The position numbers were made by a program, and so were the translations under genes. Under the pieces are notes generated by a model. It was not told the DNA's origin. It made no database searches and saw only the letters and a program-made list of their open reading frames with translations. From assembly GCA_018398765.1 (NCBI GenBank), contig JAHBMJ010004903.1, positions 32,200 through 67,199 on the forward strand: 35,000 bases of DNA. The letters are read 5' to 3'. Below are positions 11,413-21,724 of the stretch, piece after piece; position 1 is the first letter of the stretch; every line of letters starts with the position of its first letter. Origin of the DNA: Chromera velia. Its lineage: Eukaryota > Sar > Chromeraceae.

Positions 11413-12328
11413 ATGAAGGCTTCAGCTACCAAGAAACCGAGGTCAGATTCCACCCACCATTCACTTTCGGATCTTGTGGTGGTGCATGATCCAAGGTCTA
11501 AATGTGTATTGCAATGTGTTGGTTTGCAGGATTCCGGTAAAGAGGAAGACCAGAATCCTCACACCCCTTCATATGGTAAGTCAGCCTGTCTGTCTCTATA
11601 TGTCAACAAAATTCACCCGAGCAGTGCTCCCACACGTATCTTTCCTTTTACATTCTGCCGCCCGCCTTCCTCTGCAGATCAGTGCGGCGTTCGCACTTCT
11701 GATCGGATTCGCCCTCTATGCGGCTTTTGTCCCCCCCAGCGTGGTGAGCTCCCCTTCGCTGTGAAGTGCAAGAAGTAGTGCCGTCTCCACCCCGTCTCCA
11801 TTTCTGTCTCGACGTCTCGCCCTCCGATCTTCTTCGTTCCCCTTCGTCTCGGCCTATCTCTTCAGTTCTCCTTTGCTTCTCAAGATAGTAACTCTGTTTT
11901 TCCATTTTCGGATCCAGCGTTTTGCCTCCGTCTCACTTGCACCTTGGTGTCTCTTTCAAGCAGTCTCCCTCCCTGTCTCTTGTCTCCTGTCGAGAGAAGC
12001 CGGCCGCTCGCAACTCTCCGCCTTTCCTCACACTTTGCCGCTTTACAATCGTGCAGACGGGCAGCCTGACTGACTGGGTGATTGCCTACGGAGGATTCCT
12101 GAGTGTTCACGAAGTACAGGACCACACAGGAGTCTCCGTCAGTCTGTCCAAGAAGTCAAACAGTGAGTGAGTGAGTCAAGTTGGAGACGTAACATGCAGA
12201 GCGGATAGCTGCATGATTCACGGTCTGGTAGTACGTGAAACAGAACGGCAAGCTGGCAGCTGTTGTCAGAAGAGGGACGCACGCACATTCAAATAGGCAG
12301 ACTTAGCGGAGGGAGGGAGGGAGCATGT

Positions 12329-12364
<36 letters not shown>

Positions 12365-13569
12365 TCTAGTCGAAGGAACACAGACAAGTTGATGTGTCGC
12401 GTCTTTCTTCAGCAGTTGCTGAAGTCCTCGCTGGATAAAAATTCAACCATTTCTTCGCGAACACAAATGTTTGAACACTTGTACACGCACCCATTCCTTC
12501 ACCCATACAATCGCTGTCTAACAGACTGACTGACTGACTGGATGCGCGTCTGTCTGCAGACTCTGGCGGCTACCCAGGCCGTAGAGGAGCGCCGTCCCCT
12601 CGCGTTTGTGCCTGAACAGATTGCCCTGTCTTACAACCAGACTGGGTCAGATGACCTGGCAGCAGAACTCGTCAGGATGGCAAAGGGGAAACAAGGAGGT
12701 CCGTCCGTCCGTCAGTTTTCTTTATGTATGGGCTTTCTTTCCTCTTCCTTCAATTACTTCTCGTTTGTGTGAATTTGAGTGTGGGACCGTTGACATGAGA
12801 AGCTGTGTATGTGCTGTCTTGTTGCAGTTTTACACTACAATTCTCCCTTACTTTCAGTTGAGACTCACTGAATGCCTCTGGAAAGCAGATTTCAATGTCC
12901 CTCTCACTGTATATTTTTGTCTGTCCCTCTCTGTGTCTGTGTGTGTGCAGACGCTTGGGATGCCACCGCCATCGCCCTCATCGCAGAAGCAAGGAACCGA
13001 TCCAGCTTCTGTACGTTGGCGTTGACTTTCTTCTTTATTGCTACCTTCCTGAAATGCGTGTTTTCCTTTGACGGTCTTCTCTTCTTCCCCCGCCCCACTT
13101 TCACTCCTCTCAACGCCAAAAAACCAGGTGCTTTACTGCTAAGAAAACCTTTGACTTCTTTCAGAAAAGTGCACAGTGTTACCCCCCCCTCCCTTGATTC
13201 CTTCCTGCAGGGCAACCCTGGATCAAAACTCTCCCCGCAGTGTTCCCCTACTCCCAGACTTTCACGGAGGCACAGAGGGATGGGCTCGTCGGTCAGTCTC
13301 TCTCTCGGAAGCAGTAGCTGACGTATGCCTTCGAATCAAATCATCTCCATTCATTTGAGAAGCTAATTTGACGGTACCAGCCCGTTTTCTGCTCCCCTTC
13401 GCACACTTTCGCGCTCCCTATGGACCCGTTTGACAAATTTCCCTTTGATTGAAAGGAGGACAATTTATTGTTTTTTTTTTTCACTGTCGAAAATTAGTGA
13501 AACCCGTTGGCGCTCTCGTCTCTCTCTCTCTTTGTGGCGTCTTGCGCAAGCCCAGCGGATAGAATGAAC

Positions 13570-13606
<37 letters not shown>

Positions 13607-15650
13607 TGAGAGAGACTGGCGAAACGATCTCTCTGACCCTTCCTTCCACCCTTGCAGGAACCCCCGGAGAAACCTACTTCCGTCTCCACGAGGCGATGGT
13701 AAAGAAGATCCTCAAGGTCGGTCGGAAGAGAGAATGAGTGAGTCAAACAGGCAAGAGTGTTGTGAGCAGAGGAAAAAGGCAATGGCGAGCGTCTATGACT
13801 CCTATGCATCCCTTCTCGCAAGCGGTCCACCATGAAAAATATCACCATTTAATCGGACCACGGCATCTTTTCTGTGGACATCCAAAGTGTTGATTGGATT
13901 GGTGTACAGGAGTCGCAGCTCTTGAACGAACTCTCCTTTTTGCCCTCCTCCTTGCAGAAAACTTCGGCAATGAACTACTTTCAAGAAACAGGAGGTCGGT
14001 CCGTCTATCTGTCTGTCTGTCTCTCTGTCCCTCTGTCTGTTGGTGTTCTTGGGTGTGCAAAGGGACGTGACCTTCCCTGATAAGCCCTGAGAAGGCGAAA
14101 TTGAGTGAGTGGACAGGTGCGCCTCCCACCGAGACGCCGAGATGTTCTCCTTGCGTACAGACATATGCGTTTCCGTGCTTCCTCTTTGTGTCTCTGTCGT
14201 GGAAAAAGATGGGAAGGGTGCAGAGAATCAGAAAGCGACGTGCGCATGGTCCCTCTTTCCTTCTGCCTCTCTCTCTCTCTGTCTCTCTGTGTATGTGTGC
14301 AGAGGTGACTCTTGATGAGGCCGTGTGGGCTGTGGGTGCGGGCATCCACATGATGGTGGATGACGTTTTTGCTCCCGGACTCACGGACTCTCTCGCAAAG
14401 CACTGGGTGGGTGGGTGTGGGGGGGGGTGGTTTGTGTGTGGGTGGGGATGTGATTAGTGTGTAGCTCTTTCCGGGTTTTGTGCTCGTCTGGGGGAAGGAG
14501 GAATGGGAGGTAGACGGGTGCCCCTTTTCTCGAATTTGCCCTGATAGAAAAAGGGTAGATTTACAGGTAGGAAAGTGATCACAAAGAGCACCGACAGGTG
14601 GTTGTGTATCCTGGACAGTCAAGTGTGAATATTCTCTGCAGAATCCTCTGAAGTGTGTGGAGGTCTTCTCTGAGACCATCGAATACAAGGGAATGCCTGG
14701 TCGGTCAGTGGGTGGGTACGTGAGGTAAGGGGGCAACAGAAATAGACCGAGATGACACATAGAGTGACTGACAGGCCGACAGAGAGACAGACAAAAGAGA
14801 GAGACAGTCAGACGCAAAGCCGGGAGGAAAAGGCAGGCAGGCAGGCAGGCAGGCAGGCAAGCAGGCAGGCAGGAAGACACTGTATGGGAAAGGGGCTGCG
14901 CAGACAACTGAAACGAAACGAAACGAAATGAAATGAAATGGGGCCTCTGAGGAAAGGAAAGAGAGGATCTGAATACTCTTAAGAGTCTCACACTCACTTC
15001 TCTTTCTTGCGCCCTGTTTGCCACCTCCTTCTCCTCTTTCTGTTGGTTCCAGTGCATGGTCTGCTTTTCAGCAGTCTTACTCAGTCACAATATCGGTCCC
15101 TCTTTCTTGTTTCACATGTGCATTTCTCTCCTCATTCCTGCCTGCAGGTTATGTCCTCGTGGCTCCTCGGGACATCAAGAAGCATGAGAGGGTGCGTCTT
15201 GACTCTCTGGCTGTCGTTTTTTCTTTTTGTTTCAGAAGTGCGACTCTCTGCAGGTTCACTCTCTGTGTTTATTCTCCGACTCTGCATGAAGATTTGACAT
15301 GCCTTTGTGGATTTAGAGTTCCTTTGAGCTCTTTTGTTCTCTCTAGTTGATTGATTCCCTCCCTCTCTAAACCTGTCTCTTCCCTCCCCTCCTCTCTCCT
15401 CACATGCAGCTGTACAAATGGGCAGGTCCCATCGGGTCCGCGGAGATGTTGGCGATGTACGGCCAGGCGCCTCCTGAGAACCCCCATGGTCGGTCCCTCG
15501 GTTGGTTGTCGGTTTGTTGGAGTGACTGCATGTCGGGCTTCCGTTCTCTTGGTTGGCTGGGTGACGTGATAGAGAGAAATTGACCGGGATCGGAAGAGGG
15601 GGGCAGGGGGTGGCCCCGTCCGGTTTCAAAGAAGGAAAGAAAAAGAAAGT

Positions 15651-15682
<32 letters not shown>

Positions 15683-16640
15683 CCAAGACTTGAGTGGGGA
15701 ATGCACGATGCCGTGACAACGAAGGATCAGTCAGGTACAGTCAGCCCCAACAGCCAGAGGGAGAAGGATGAGAGAGGCCCACACGCACACAACCACGCAC
15801 GCATGCATGAAGGTATCTGTCATGAAAGAGAGGAAGGGGATCATCCAAAAATACGTGAAGCGTTCTCTTCATTCACTTCTTAATTTTCTCTGCACAAATG
15901 TGTGACACAAACAATGCTGCCTGCAGGGTTCACAAGTAGAATCAACCCGACAGGCGACAAGGAGAGCAAGCAGAAGTGGGGAGCTGAGATCGCTTCGGTG
16001 GGTGAGCAGTCATCTGAGAAGTCCCATCGACGCCCCTTGTTAATTTTCTTTTTGAGTTCTCGCCTTGATTTGGGCTCTCTTTTTCCTTTTTTTGTTCCCT
16101 TTGCATCCTTCTTGCTTTAGGTGCGCAAAACGGGAAGGTATCCGTTCTCGTTGCGAGTGCTGATGTGAGCATCGCAAGTTTGCTTGATTGTCTGCTTCTC
16201 TCTTTGAGTCGTTTGCCTGACTGTTCTTGTTCTCTGGTCGCTTTGGAGAGACGCTTTGCCTCCTGTTTGTGCACCGCTCTCTGCACCTCCGCTGCTGCAT
16301 GTCTGCAGAAGACCGACTGCAGACCTGATGACTTTACGAAGGTCGTCTTCAAACTCGGGCGTCAGTTTCCTGCTCTCTTGTATTTGCCTCCTTGTCAAGC
16401 TTTTTCCCTCCCTCTGTCTGTGCCTTTTTATTCCCTGCATGTGGAGATTTGGTCTTTGGAGCAGATACGACATGCACATGCATGTCAACAGAAGTAAGGA
16501 AGAAGTTTCTGGGCCTCTGCTCACCCATGCCCTTCGTCTGAAACTGTTTTGGTGACTGTCTCAGGAGTGAGTATCTGCACGCACGAAAATCTATCACTCA
16601 CACACACACACGCGCGCGCGCGCGCACACACAGACACACA

Positions 16641-16681
<41 letters not shown>

Positions 16682-18181
16682 GCACATACGTGTATGTACA
16701 CGTTTGTGACCTTCATACATCTCCTTCCTTCCTGCAGCCGAGATGGTTTCTGAGCGTCAGATCCGGTGTGTGAGCATGTTCATGGTGGACGAGACGAAGC
16801 TGAAGGGGGCAGAGAGGCTGGACGCAATGGCGTTCTTCGAAGTTTGGCCGAGAGTGGAGGAACTCGCACGGCCAGAGTGGATCAAAATGGAAGACGATGT
16901 CAGTCTCTCACACAGGCAGGCAGGGAGGCGGTGGGAAAGGCTTCTTTGCTATTTTCTACGCTCTCCATGGAACCTTCTCTGGTTTTTTCTGCTTTCTTTT
17001 CTGCGCAGCTTTCTTCTACGCTGGCTCCTTTCTTGATGCTTTTTGGGATGTTCACTGTCATATGCAGTTTTGTTTGTACGCGTTTTTTGTCTCTGAGCAT
17101 ACTTGACCAGAAGCGCACGTTTATGGATCATCTGTATGCGTGCATTTGAAACCTGTGCGTGTGTGCAGTTCTATGCGAACCTTGTGGAGTCGTGCTCCAG
17201 TCAGAAGGAGGCGCTGTCAGCAGCTTCTCCCGACAGTCTGCGCGCATTGGAGGAGAGTGATGACCCTCTTGACAAAAGAATTGTGGCAGTCAGGTCAGTC
17301 TGCGCGCATTGCTCAATCGGCATGGCAGTATTTGGGGAAACAGACACAGAAGAGAGAGGCGTGAAGAAGAAACGAGAGGTTGCGTACGTGATCGCTCCGA
17401 ACAAGTGCCATAGCTCTCTCTCTCGCGCAGTGCTTCTCGCTAGGTTTTTGAAGGTTGTGTGTGTGTTTTCGGGGTCGCGTCTTCCGCGTCTGTTTTCTTC
17501 TTCTTTCCGCGTACGGAGAAACAAAAGGAGAAGGGACGACAGGCAGGACAGGAGAACGGACACTACTTCCGTCGTTGGCGTATTAAATCCGTGGCCGGTT
17601 TGCTTGTCTGTCTGTCTGCCGAATTCTGAATTTGCAGGGAGCAGCTTGTGGATCTGCTTACGCGATGCGAGGAGGACTTTTCGGAGAGGCGGAAACAGCT
17701 TCCACAGAAGTCAGTCAAGTCATGGCACAAATCAGGGCATGCATGGATGGGTTCTAAAAGAGGAGGCGCTCCTTCCGAATGCTGCCGTTGCCTTTTTCTC
17801 TGTTTCTTTCCTTCCTGATGACTGTTTAAACGCATGAAAGAAAACCAGACGCCCAGTGAGAGGGGTGTAGGAAGTCCGTTTGTCCTGAGCTAGAAGCAAA
17901 AGCAAACACAGTCTGTCCGTTCTCTTTCCTGAGTTTTTCCTTTGTTTATCGGAGTATGAGAGGGCGGGACAAAGCGTTAACAAGAGGCACTTTCTCTGAG
18001 TTTGGCATGTGACCTGCATGCGCGACACCAATCTGATCAATCTTCACTTGCATGTCATGTGCCCTTCTGCAGGTTGATTCAGCAGGCCCTCGAAGAAGCC
18101 GCTGCCGAGGCTGCTGCTGAAGCTCTCCGAACGGCAGCTCCAGCAGAAGAAGTTGCAGAACTTGGTGAAGTGACTGCATGA
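11413..18181 (+). CDS. SET-domain protein of the LSMT/SETD3 class with N-terminal membrane anchor, complete, 20 exons
   Basis: Exons: 11413-11441, 11530-11575, 11678-11743, 12057-12137, 12560-12698, 12951-13010, 13211-13291, 13658-13716, 13958-13994, 14303-14406, 14642-14699, 15148-15191, 15410-15488, 15927-16001, 16121-16164, 16309-16360, 16738-16898, 17169-17293, 17638-17709, 18073-18181. They total 1521 nt (506 aa plus TGA), in frame throughout. A basic N-terminus (MKASATKKPR) precedes one hydrophobic helix, ISAAFALLIGFALYAAFV (26-43), probably a signal anchor. The LSMT-type split SET follows: LTDWVIAYGGF, VPEQIALSY, QPWIKTLP, LVGTPGETYFR, YVLVAPRDIKKHE (254-266), MLAMYGQAPPENPHG (281-295). 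A helical substrate-binding-like region covers about 300-470 and an Ala/Glu-rich tail ends the protein. Family members methylate lysine or histidine, but the NH and catalytic Tyr motifs look altered here (DSLAKHWNP 228-236; KWAG 271-274), so activity is uncertain. Confidence 0.85.
12330..12361 (+). repeat. (GA)n microsatellite, intron of the SET-like gene
   Basis: An uninterrupted GA tract of about 32 bases in the intron before the exon at 12560. A similar (GA)n tract lies at 13570-13602 in a later intron of the same gene. Confidence 0.85.
13570..13602 (+). repeat. (GA)n microsatellite, intron of the SET-like gene
   Basis: A GA run of about 30 bases, some 55 bases before the acceptor of the exon that starts at 13658. 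Confidence 0.85.
14829..14876 (+). repeat. (AGGC)n microsatellite, intron of the SET-like gene
   Basis: About eleven AGGC/AAGC units, followed some 30 bases later by GAAAC and GAAAT pentamer runs (about 14909-14939), all inside the intron between the exons at 14642-14699 and 15148-15191. Confidence 0.85.
15639..15680 (+). repeat. (AAAG)n microsatellite, intron of the SET-like gene
   Basis: AAAG units in the intron between the exons at 15410-15488 and 15927-16001. Confidence 0.85.
16597..16678 (+). repeat. (CA)n-(CG)n-(CA)n alternating tract, intron of the SET-like gene
   Basis: About 80 bases of nearly unbroken pyrimidine-purine alternation: CA, then about seven CG steps (16611-16625), then CA again. 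It lies in the intron before the exon at 16738. Such tracts favour left-handed Z-DNA under supercoiling. Confidence 0.85.
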
Positions 18182-18483
18182 TCGATCGCTCCCTGTACGT
18201 ATACGTTGATCCAGTGAACATTTGTTTGAAAACGCATGTGAAGCAAAAATGACAGAGAACTTGGATGCATTGAAGCTTTTGTTGTGCTGAGATTTTTTGA
18301 GTCTTTTCTTTTGCCACACAAGGGATTGCCGGGCAGTGTCGATCGACTATTGGTGCTTCAAAGTTCAAGTTGATTAATTGCAGCGCTTTGTTATCCTTTT
18401 AGGTTTATATATACATCAACCCAAACTGTAAGCTGAACAGCTGTTGTTTGGGGTGTTGCATAGGTGTTGCACAATGCACAAGT

Positions 18484-18891
18484 GTAGGGGGGGATGCATT
18501 TTAGATCTGTTCCTAGCACGTCCGCCTTCCTTTTGTCCTTCCGTCCCTCTGCGCAACACTGCAACACATCTGGCTACATTGAAACACTCTAGATTCTACC
18601 AGATCAGTCTTTCAACCCAAAAGTTTACTTAATGATGTTTAGGTTTAAATTGTAAAAAGTTGCTAAAAAGGTTAGCTTTGTTCTTATTTAATTGCAGCCA
18701 TTAAACTTGAATGAATGAATAAATGAATGAATGAGGCGTAAAAGACTGATCGAGTAGAACCCAGAGTGTTGCAATGTAGCCAGATGTGTTTCACTGTTGC
18801 GTAGACTCGGAAGAATGGAATTAAGGATCAAAGTAAGGCGGACGTGCTAGGAACAGATCTTAAAATGCATTCCTCCCCCCCCCTCCCCCCC
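18484..18891. mobile_element. fold-back (MITE-like) element with about 130-bp arms
   Basis: The left arm (18484-18613) runs from a G tract through ATGCATTTTAGATCTGTTCC and TAGCACGTCCGCCTT to ACACATCTGGCTACATTG and AACACTCTAG. The right arm (about 18743-18891) is its reverse complement with some mismatches, ending in a C tract. The 130-bp loop is AT-rich and includes an AATG-repeat stretch. No protein frame and no clear target duplication are visible. It starts about 300 bases after the stop codon of the SET-like gene, so it may fall in or near its 3' UTR. Confidence 0.65.
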
Positions 18892-19005
18892 AAAAAATGA
18901 ATGAATGAATGAATGAATGAGTGAATGAATGTATAAATCATAAATGACTGAGTCAGTGAATGAGTGAGTGAGTGAGTGAGCTAGGTGAGTGAGTGAGTGA
19001 GTGGA
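18892..19005 (+). repeat. (AATG)n and (GAGT)n tetranucleotide tract
   Basis: AATG units (18897-18930) are followed by GTGA/GAGT units (18957-19003). Shorter AATG runs also occur at 18710-18735 inside the neighbouring fold-back element, so the right flank and the loop of that element share repeat sequence. Confidence 0.85.
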
Positions 19006-19883
19006 TGAAGTGCCAGTGAAGGTACTTCAATGTAGAAGAACAGTCTAAAAACTTGAAGTCATTTGAAAAATTTATAGGATCACTTCAATTTTTATCTGAC
19101 AATTCCACACCTCCGCCGAAGGCAAGGGGCTCAAATCCTCCGTCAGCCCCTCGGGCTGCCAAACTAACCCATATCAGACTCCGCAATCGGGATCAGCCAA
19201 GCCCTAGGGTTGCCTGCTCAGCCGGCTCTGTTGCCGCAGTGCCTTTGGCCCCATACCCAATAGCAGAAGGCCGTAGGAATACGATGATACCGCAGATTTT
19301 GAACCAGCCTGGGGGGGGGTGCGTCCAGCAGAGGGAAGAAAAAGAATACAAGAGGAAAAGGAGGAGGGAAGGCCGAAGCAGACACGAAGGGGGTGGAAGT
19401 AAAGAAGGGATAACGTAGAAGAAAGACATACGAGAGGGTTAGAGAGCAAACAGAAAAGAAGGTAAACCTTTTCTTGACAACACAGATGTGAGGTATTAGG
19501 AGGAAGGAGGGCTTCAGATAGAGGAGGTAGTTTTTGTGGGGAGTGCAGGGTTCTTGTCCTTCTGGTCCTCCTTTATTTTTTCTTCCTTTCTCTGGGTGGT
19601 GAGTGAAGAGGGAGAGGGAGAAAGTAGGGGTGGGGAGGGCGCGTGAACTCTACAAATCCCATGATTGCCCTCCTTTAGTTTTGTTGCCCTTCCATGGTCC
19701 CGCCGGGTGTGTGTGAGGAAGAAGAAAACCAGGGAGAAGACCACTGAGGGGGTGGTCTTTTATGTGTTGCAGGTTTGTTTTCTTCGAGCCCATCACCCAG
19801 GCGGAAAGAGACGGGAAGAGGCTGAGGGGCAAGAGAGTGTCTCTTGCTCCTCTTAAAGAGAAACGAATGTTGTTAGTTTTCTC
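19006..19883. other. intergenic spacer without a supported gene
   Basis: Purine-rich DNA with GAAG and GGAGG runs. A 121-codon plus frame (19053-19418) has no family features and ends in Arg/Lys/Glu/Gly-rich low complexity. A short acceptor-like TGCAG at about 19771 is followed by an open stretch reading FVFFEPITQAERDGKRLRG, but it runs straight into the dispersed repeat and has no partner exon. I do not call a gene. Confidence 0.4.
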
Positions 19884-20036
19884 GGGGCTGCTAGTTTCTG
19901 GTCGACTTAGTGTGGCCTTGCTGAGCAAGCTTTCTCGCGATCGCTCCTAGGCTAGCAATACATATATACTCAGACTGCCCTTTGCTATTGGGACACGATG
20001 GCTGGCAGGTTAAGTCACCTCATCATCAATTCCATC
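19884..20036 (+). repeat. dispersed repeat, copy 2
   Basis: Same orientation and core as the copy at 3154-3324, about 16.7 kb away. This copy is about 18 bp shorter through small indels near GTGTGGCC and GGGACACGATGG. AT-rich DNA follows at once, as at copy 1. Confidence 0.6.
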
Positions 20037-20440
20037 ACACCTATATAAGTTATAATATAACTTATACTTTATATAATAATATAAGTATTTTATTACACCT
20101 ATTGTGAAACAATTCTGTATATCACTGATATTACTACATGTATAGACAGTATACGGTATATTGTATCATAATTTGAAGTGTGTCACATAGACTTACAATA
20201 TAGTTCTAGTGTAATTGTCTTGCATGATGTTATTTTGATGTATCTATCACAACGGTTGTAATCTTTATCCACATATTAAATATTATTTTTAAAAAATGAC
20301 TTATATAACATCTCTTAGGAAACCTTATAATTTTGCTAAGATCTTTTGCGACATGTGACTTCTAGCTATAGTATATCATTTTATAAATGTTTTTGTTTTT
20401 CATTTTAGCTGTCAGCCTTCTTCGAAGCGCTGAATTTATC
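20037..20440. other. AT-rich spacer with a near-perfect palindrome
   Basis: Strongly AT-rich. It contains an 11-bp-arm palindrome with a one-base centre at 20044-20066 (arms TATAAGTTATA and TATAACTTATA). No coding signal is visible. Confidence 0.6.
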
Positions 20441-21157
20441 ACTAGATGTATCATTTTGAACGATTATGCGCCGGTTACCACAAGGCAGTGTTAGACGATT
20501 CTGGTGACGATTTGTAAATTCTCTCCAGCAGCATGCCAACACGCCAAAGGCCTCGCTCTTGTCAAGGCGATTCAGTCATACATGATTCACAGGAAGTGAC
20601 CGGAAGTCCAACTTCGGCTTCTTCTCTCGGAATGGTCCTCTCCGGGGACGATCGATCTGTCCTTGTAACACGTTAATTGAAAATTGAGTCAGGAGATCCG
20701 TTGTACGGCTAGCCGCTTGGCAGCTGCATGTCTCCTTCAGCGCCGTCTCAATTTATTGGATTTGATAGGATGGGATAGGATAGGATGGGATTTTATGTTC
20801 CGGGAATCCCCGCAGTCCACTGCCAGGTATCGGCTTGCACCGATAAAAGTGGGCCTTTCTCGTCTAAGACCTGCGTTGTGGGAGACTCAGTGCGAAGGCA
20901 GATCTGGAGAGCTGAAAAACACAGTGACTGTGACGGACAATGCCTGTGCGTAGGACTCTTGAGTTCTAAGACTCACTGAGTTCTCGTAAGTGGAGCGTGG
21001 GAGAACAGCAAAAGGAAGGAAGAGCAATTTGTTTCAGGCCTGGAAAAATCAGAAAAGAGAAATGTGGCGAGAGAAGAGGACATTTCAACGTCTGACTCGA
21101 AATACTTCCCCTGAATTTCAACCCTTTCTCTCGAGCCTCTATATATTCGGAATCCAT
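20441..21157. other. spacer with GGATA repeats and a small six-cysteine ORF
   Basis: A degenerate GGATA/GGGATA run lies at about 20766-20795. A plus frame of 64 codons (20785-20979) starts inside that run and holds six cysteines, ending DCDGQCLCVGLLSSKTH. It has no visible signal peptide and no supporting exon, so I record it as an unexplained ORF. The 3' UTR of the minus-strand gene ending at 21158 should lie here. Confidence 0.3.
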
Positions 21158-21724
21158 TTAGCATTTTGGATAAGCGCAGTAGTCTCCACAGCACTGTAGA
21201 AAAGAGCAGCAAGAAGCCCCGCACACGACATCCTCAGGATTTGGGCATTTAGAGGGGGGGGTCGGGAGGGGGGCGGGCTTTGGCTTTCCCGGCACGGGCT
21301 TGGAGACGGTGGTCTCTGCATACTGGTCGCAGCATGCGTCCTTGCATCCGAAGCTTGTGTAGGTGTTCAGGTCACCTGGGCAGTCGTGACGCGCGAGTCG
21401 GATATCGGCTCCGGTCTTGAAGTCCATGGACGCGTGGCACCTCACATTCTCGTACGCCTTTCCACTGAAGCAATTTGCGCTCTTGTCAAGGCATGCTTTG
21501 CAGTCTCCAGTGACACTTTTCTTATCGTACCATTTGGAGTCTCCAGTTCCGATCTTTCCCATCTCTTCCAGGAAGGCTGGGAGCAGCTCAGGGTTGGCGA
21601 AATTCTTTTGGAGCTGAAGAGCCGAGCAGGCTCCGAGGAGGACTGACAGAGTAAAGAGGAATTTTGCAGTTATTGTGTCTTTGCAAGTGGCACAGGAAAA
21701 ACCCTTGAGGGCAGTGGGCGCCAC
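21158..21724 (-). CDS. secreted cysteine-rich protein, two Cys clusters joined by a Pro-rich linker; first exon unresolved
   Basis: The open frame has 188 codons and ends with TAA at 21158-21160. A hydrophobic segment, ITAKFLFTLSVLLGACSA, reads as a signal peptide. The mature part has a first Cys-containing domain (CKACLDKSANCFSG ... FGCKDACCDQYAE), a linker rich in Pro and Lys (KPVPGKPKPAPLPTPPSK) and a compact C-terminal module CGASCCSFLQCCGDYCAYPKC without its last residues changed: spacing C-x3-CC-x4-CC-x3-C-x4-C. Such paired cysteines suggest a disulfide-knotted extracellular module. I do not recognise the family. The frame has no ATG: its first usable codon is GTG at 21724, and an in-frame TAG lies nine codons upstream. 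A short 5' exon further up on the minus strand is therefore likely. The gene is divergent from the kinase gene. Confidence 0.6.
   Translation of the reverse strand: MAPTALKGFSCATCKDTITAKFLFTLSVLLGACSALQLQKNFANPELLPAFLEEMGKIGTGDSKWYDKKSVTGDCKACLDKSANCFSGKAYENVRCHASMDFKTGADIRLARHDCPGDLNTYTSFGCKDACCDQYAETTVSKPVPGKPKPAPLPTPPSKCPNPEDVVCGASCCSFLQCCGDYCAYPKC

Noticed and set aside
12130-12170. Donor GTGAGT at about 12164 for the fourth SET exon
   Set aside because: It would leave one extra base and break the frame into the next exon. The donor GTCAGTCTGTCC at 12138 keeps the frame and gives the expected family sequence.
14005-15057. 350-codon minus-strand open frame
   Set aside because: It covers introns and exons of the SET-like gene on the opposite strand and is built of repeat-derived stretches such as a run of Cys-Leu-Pro-Ala.
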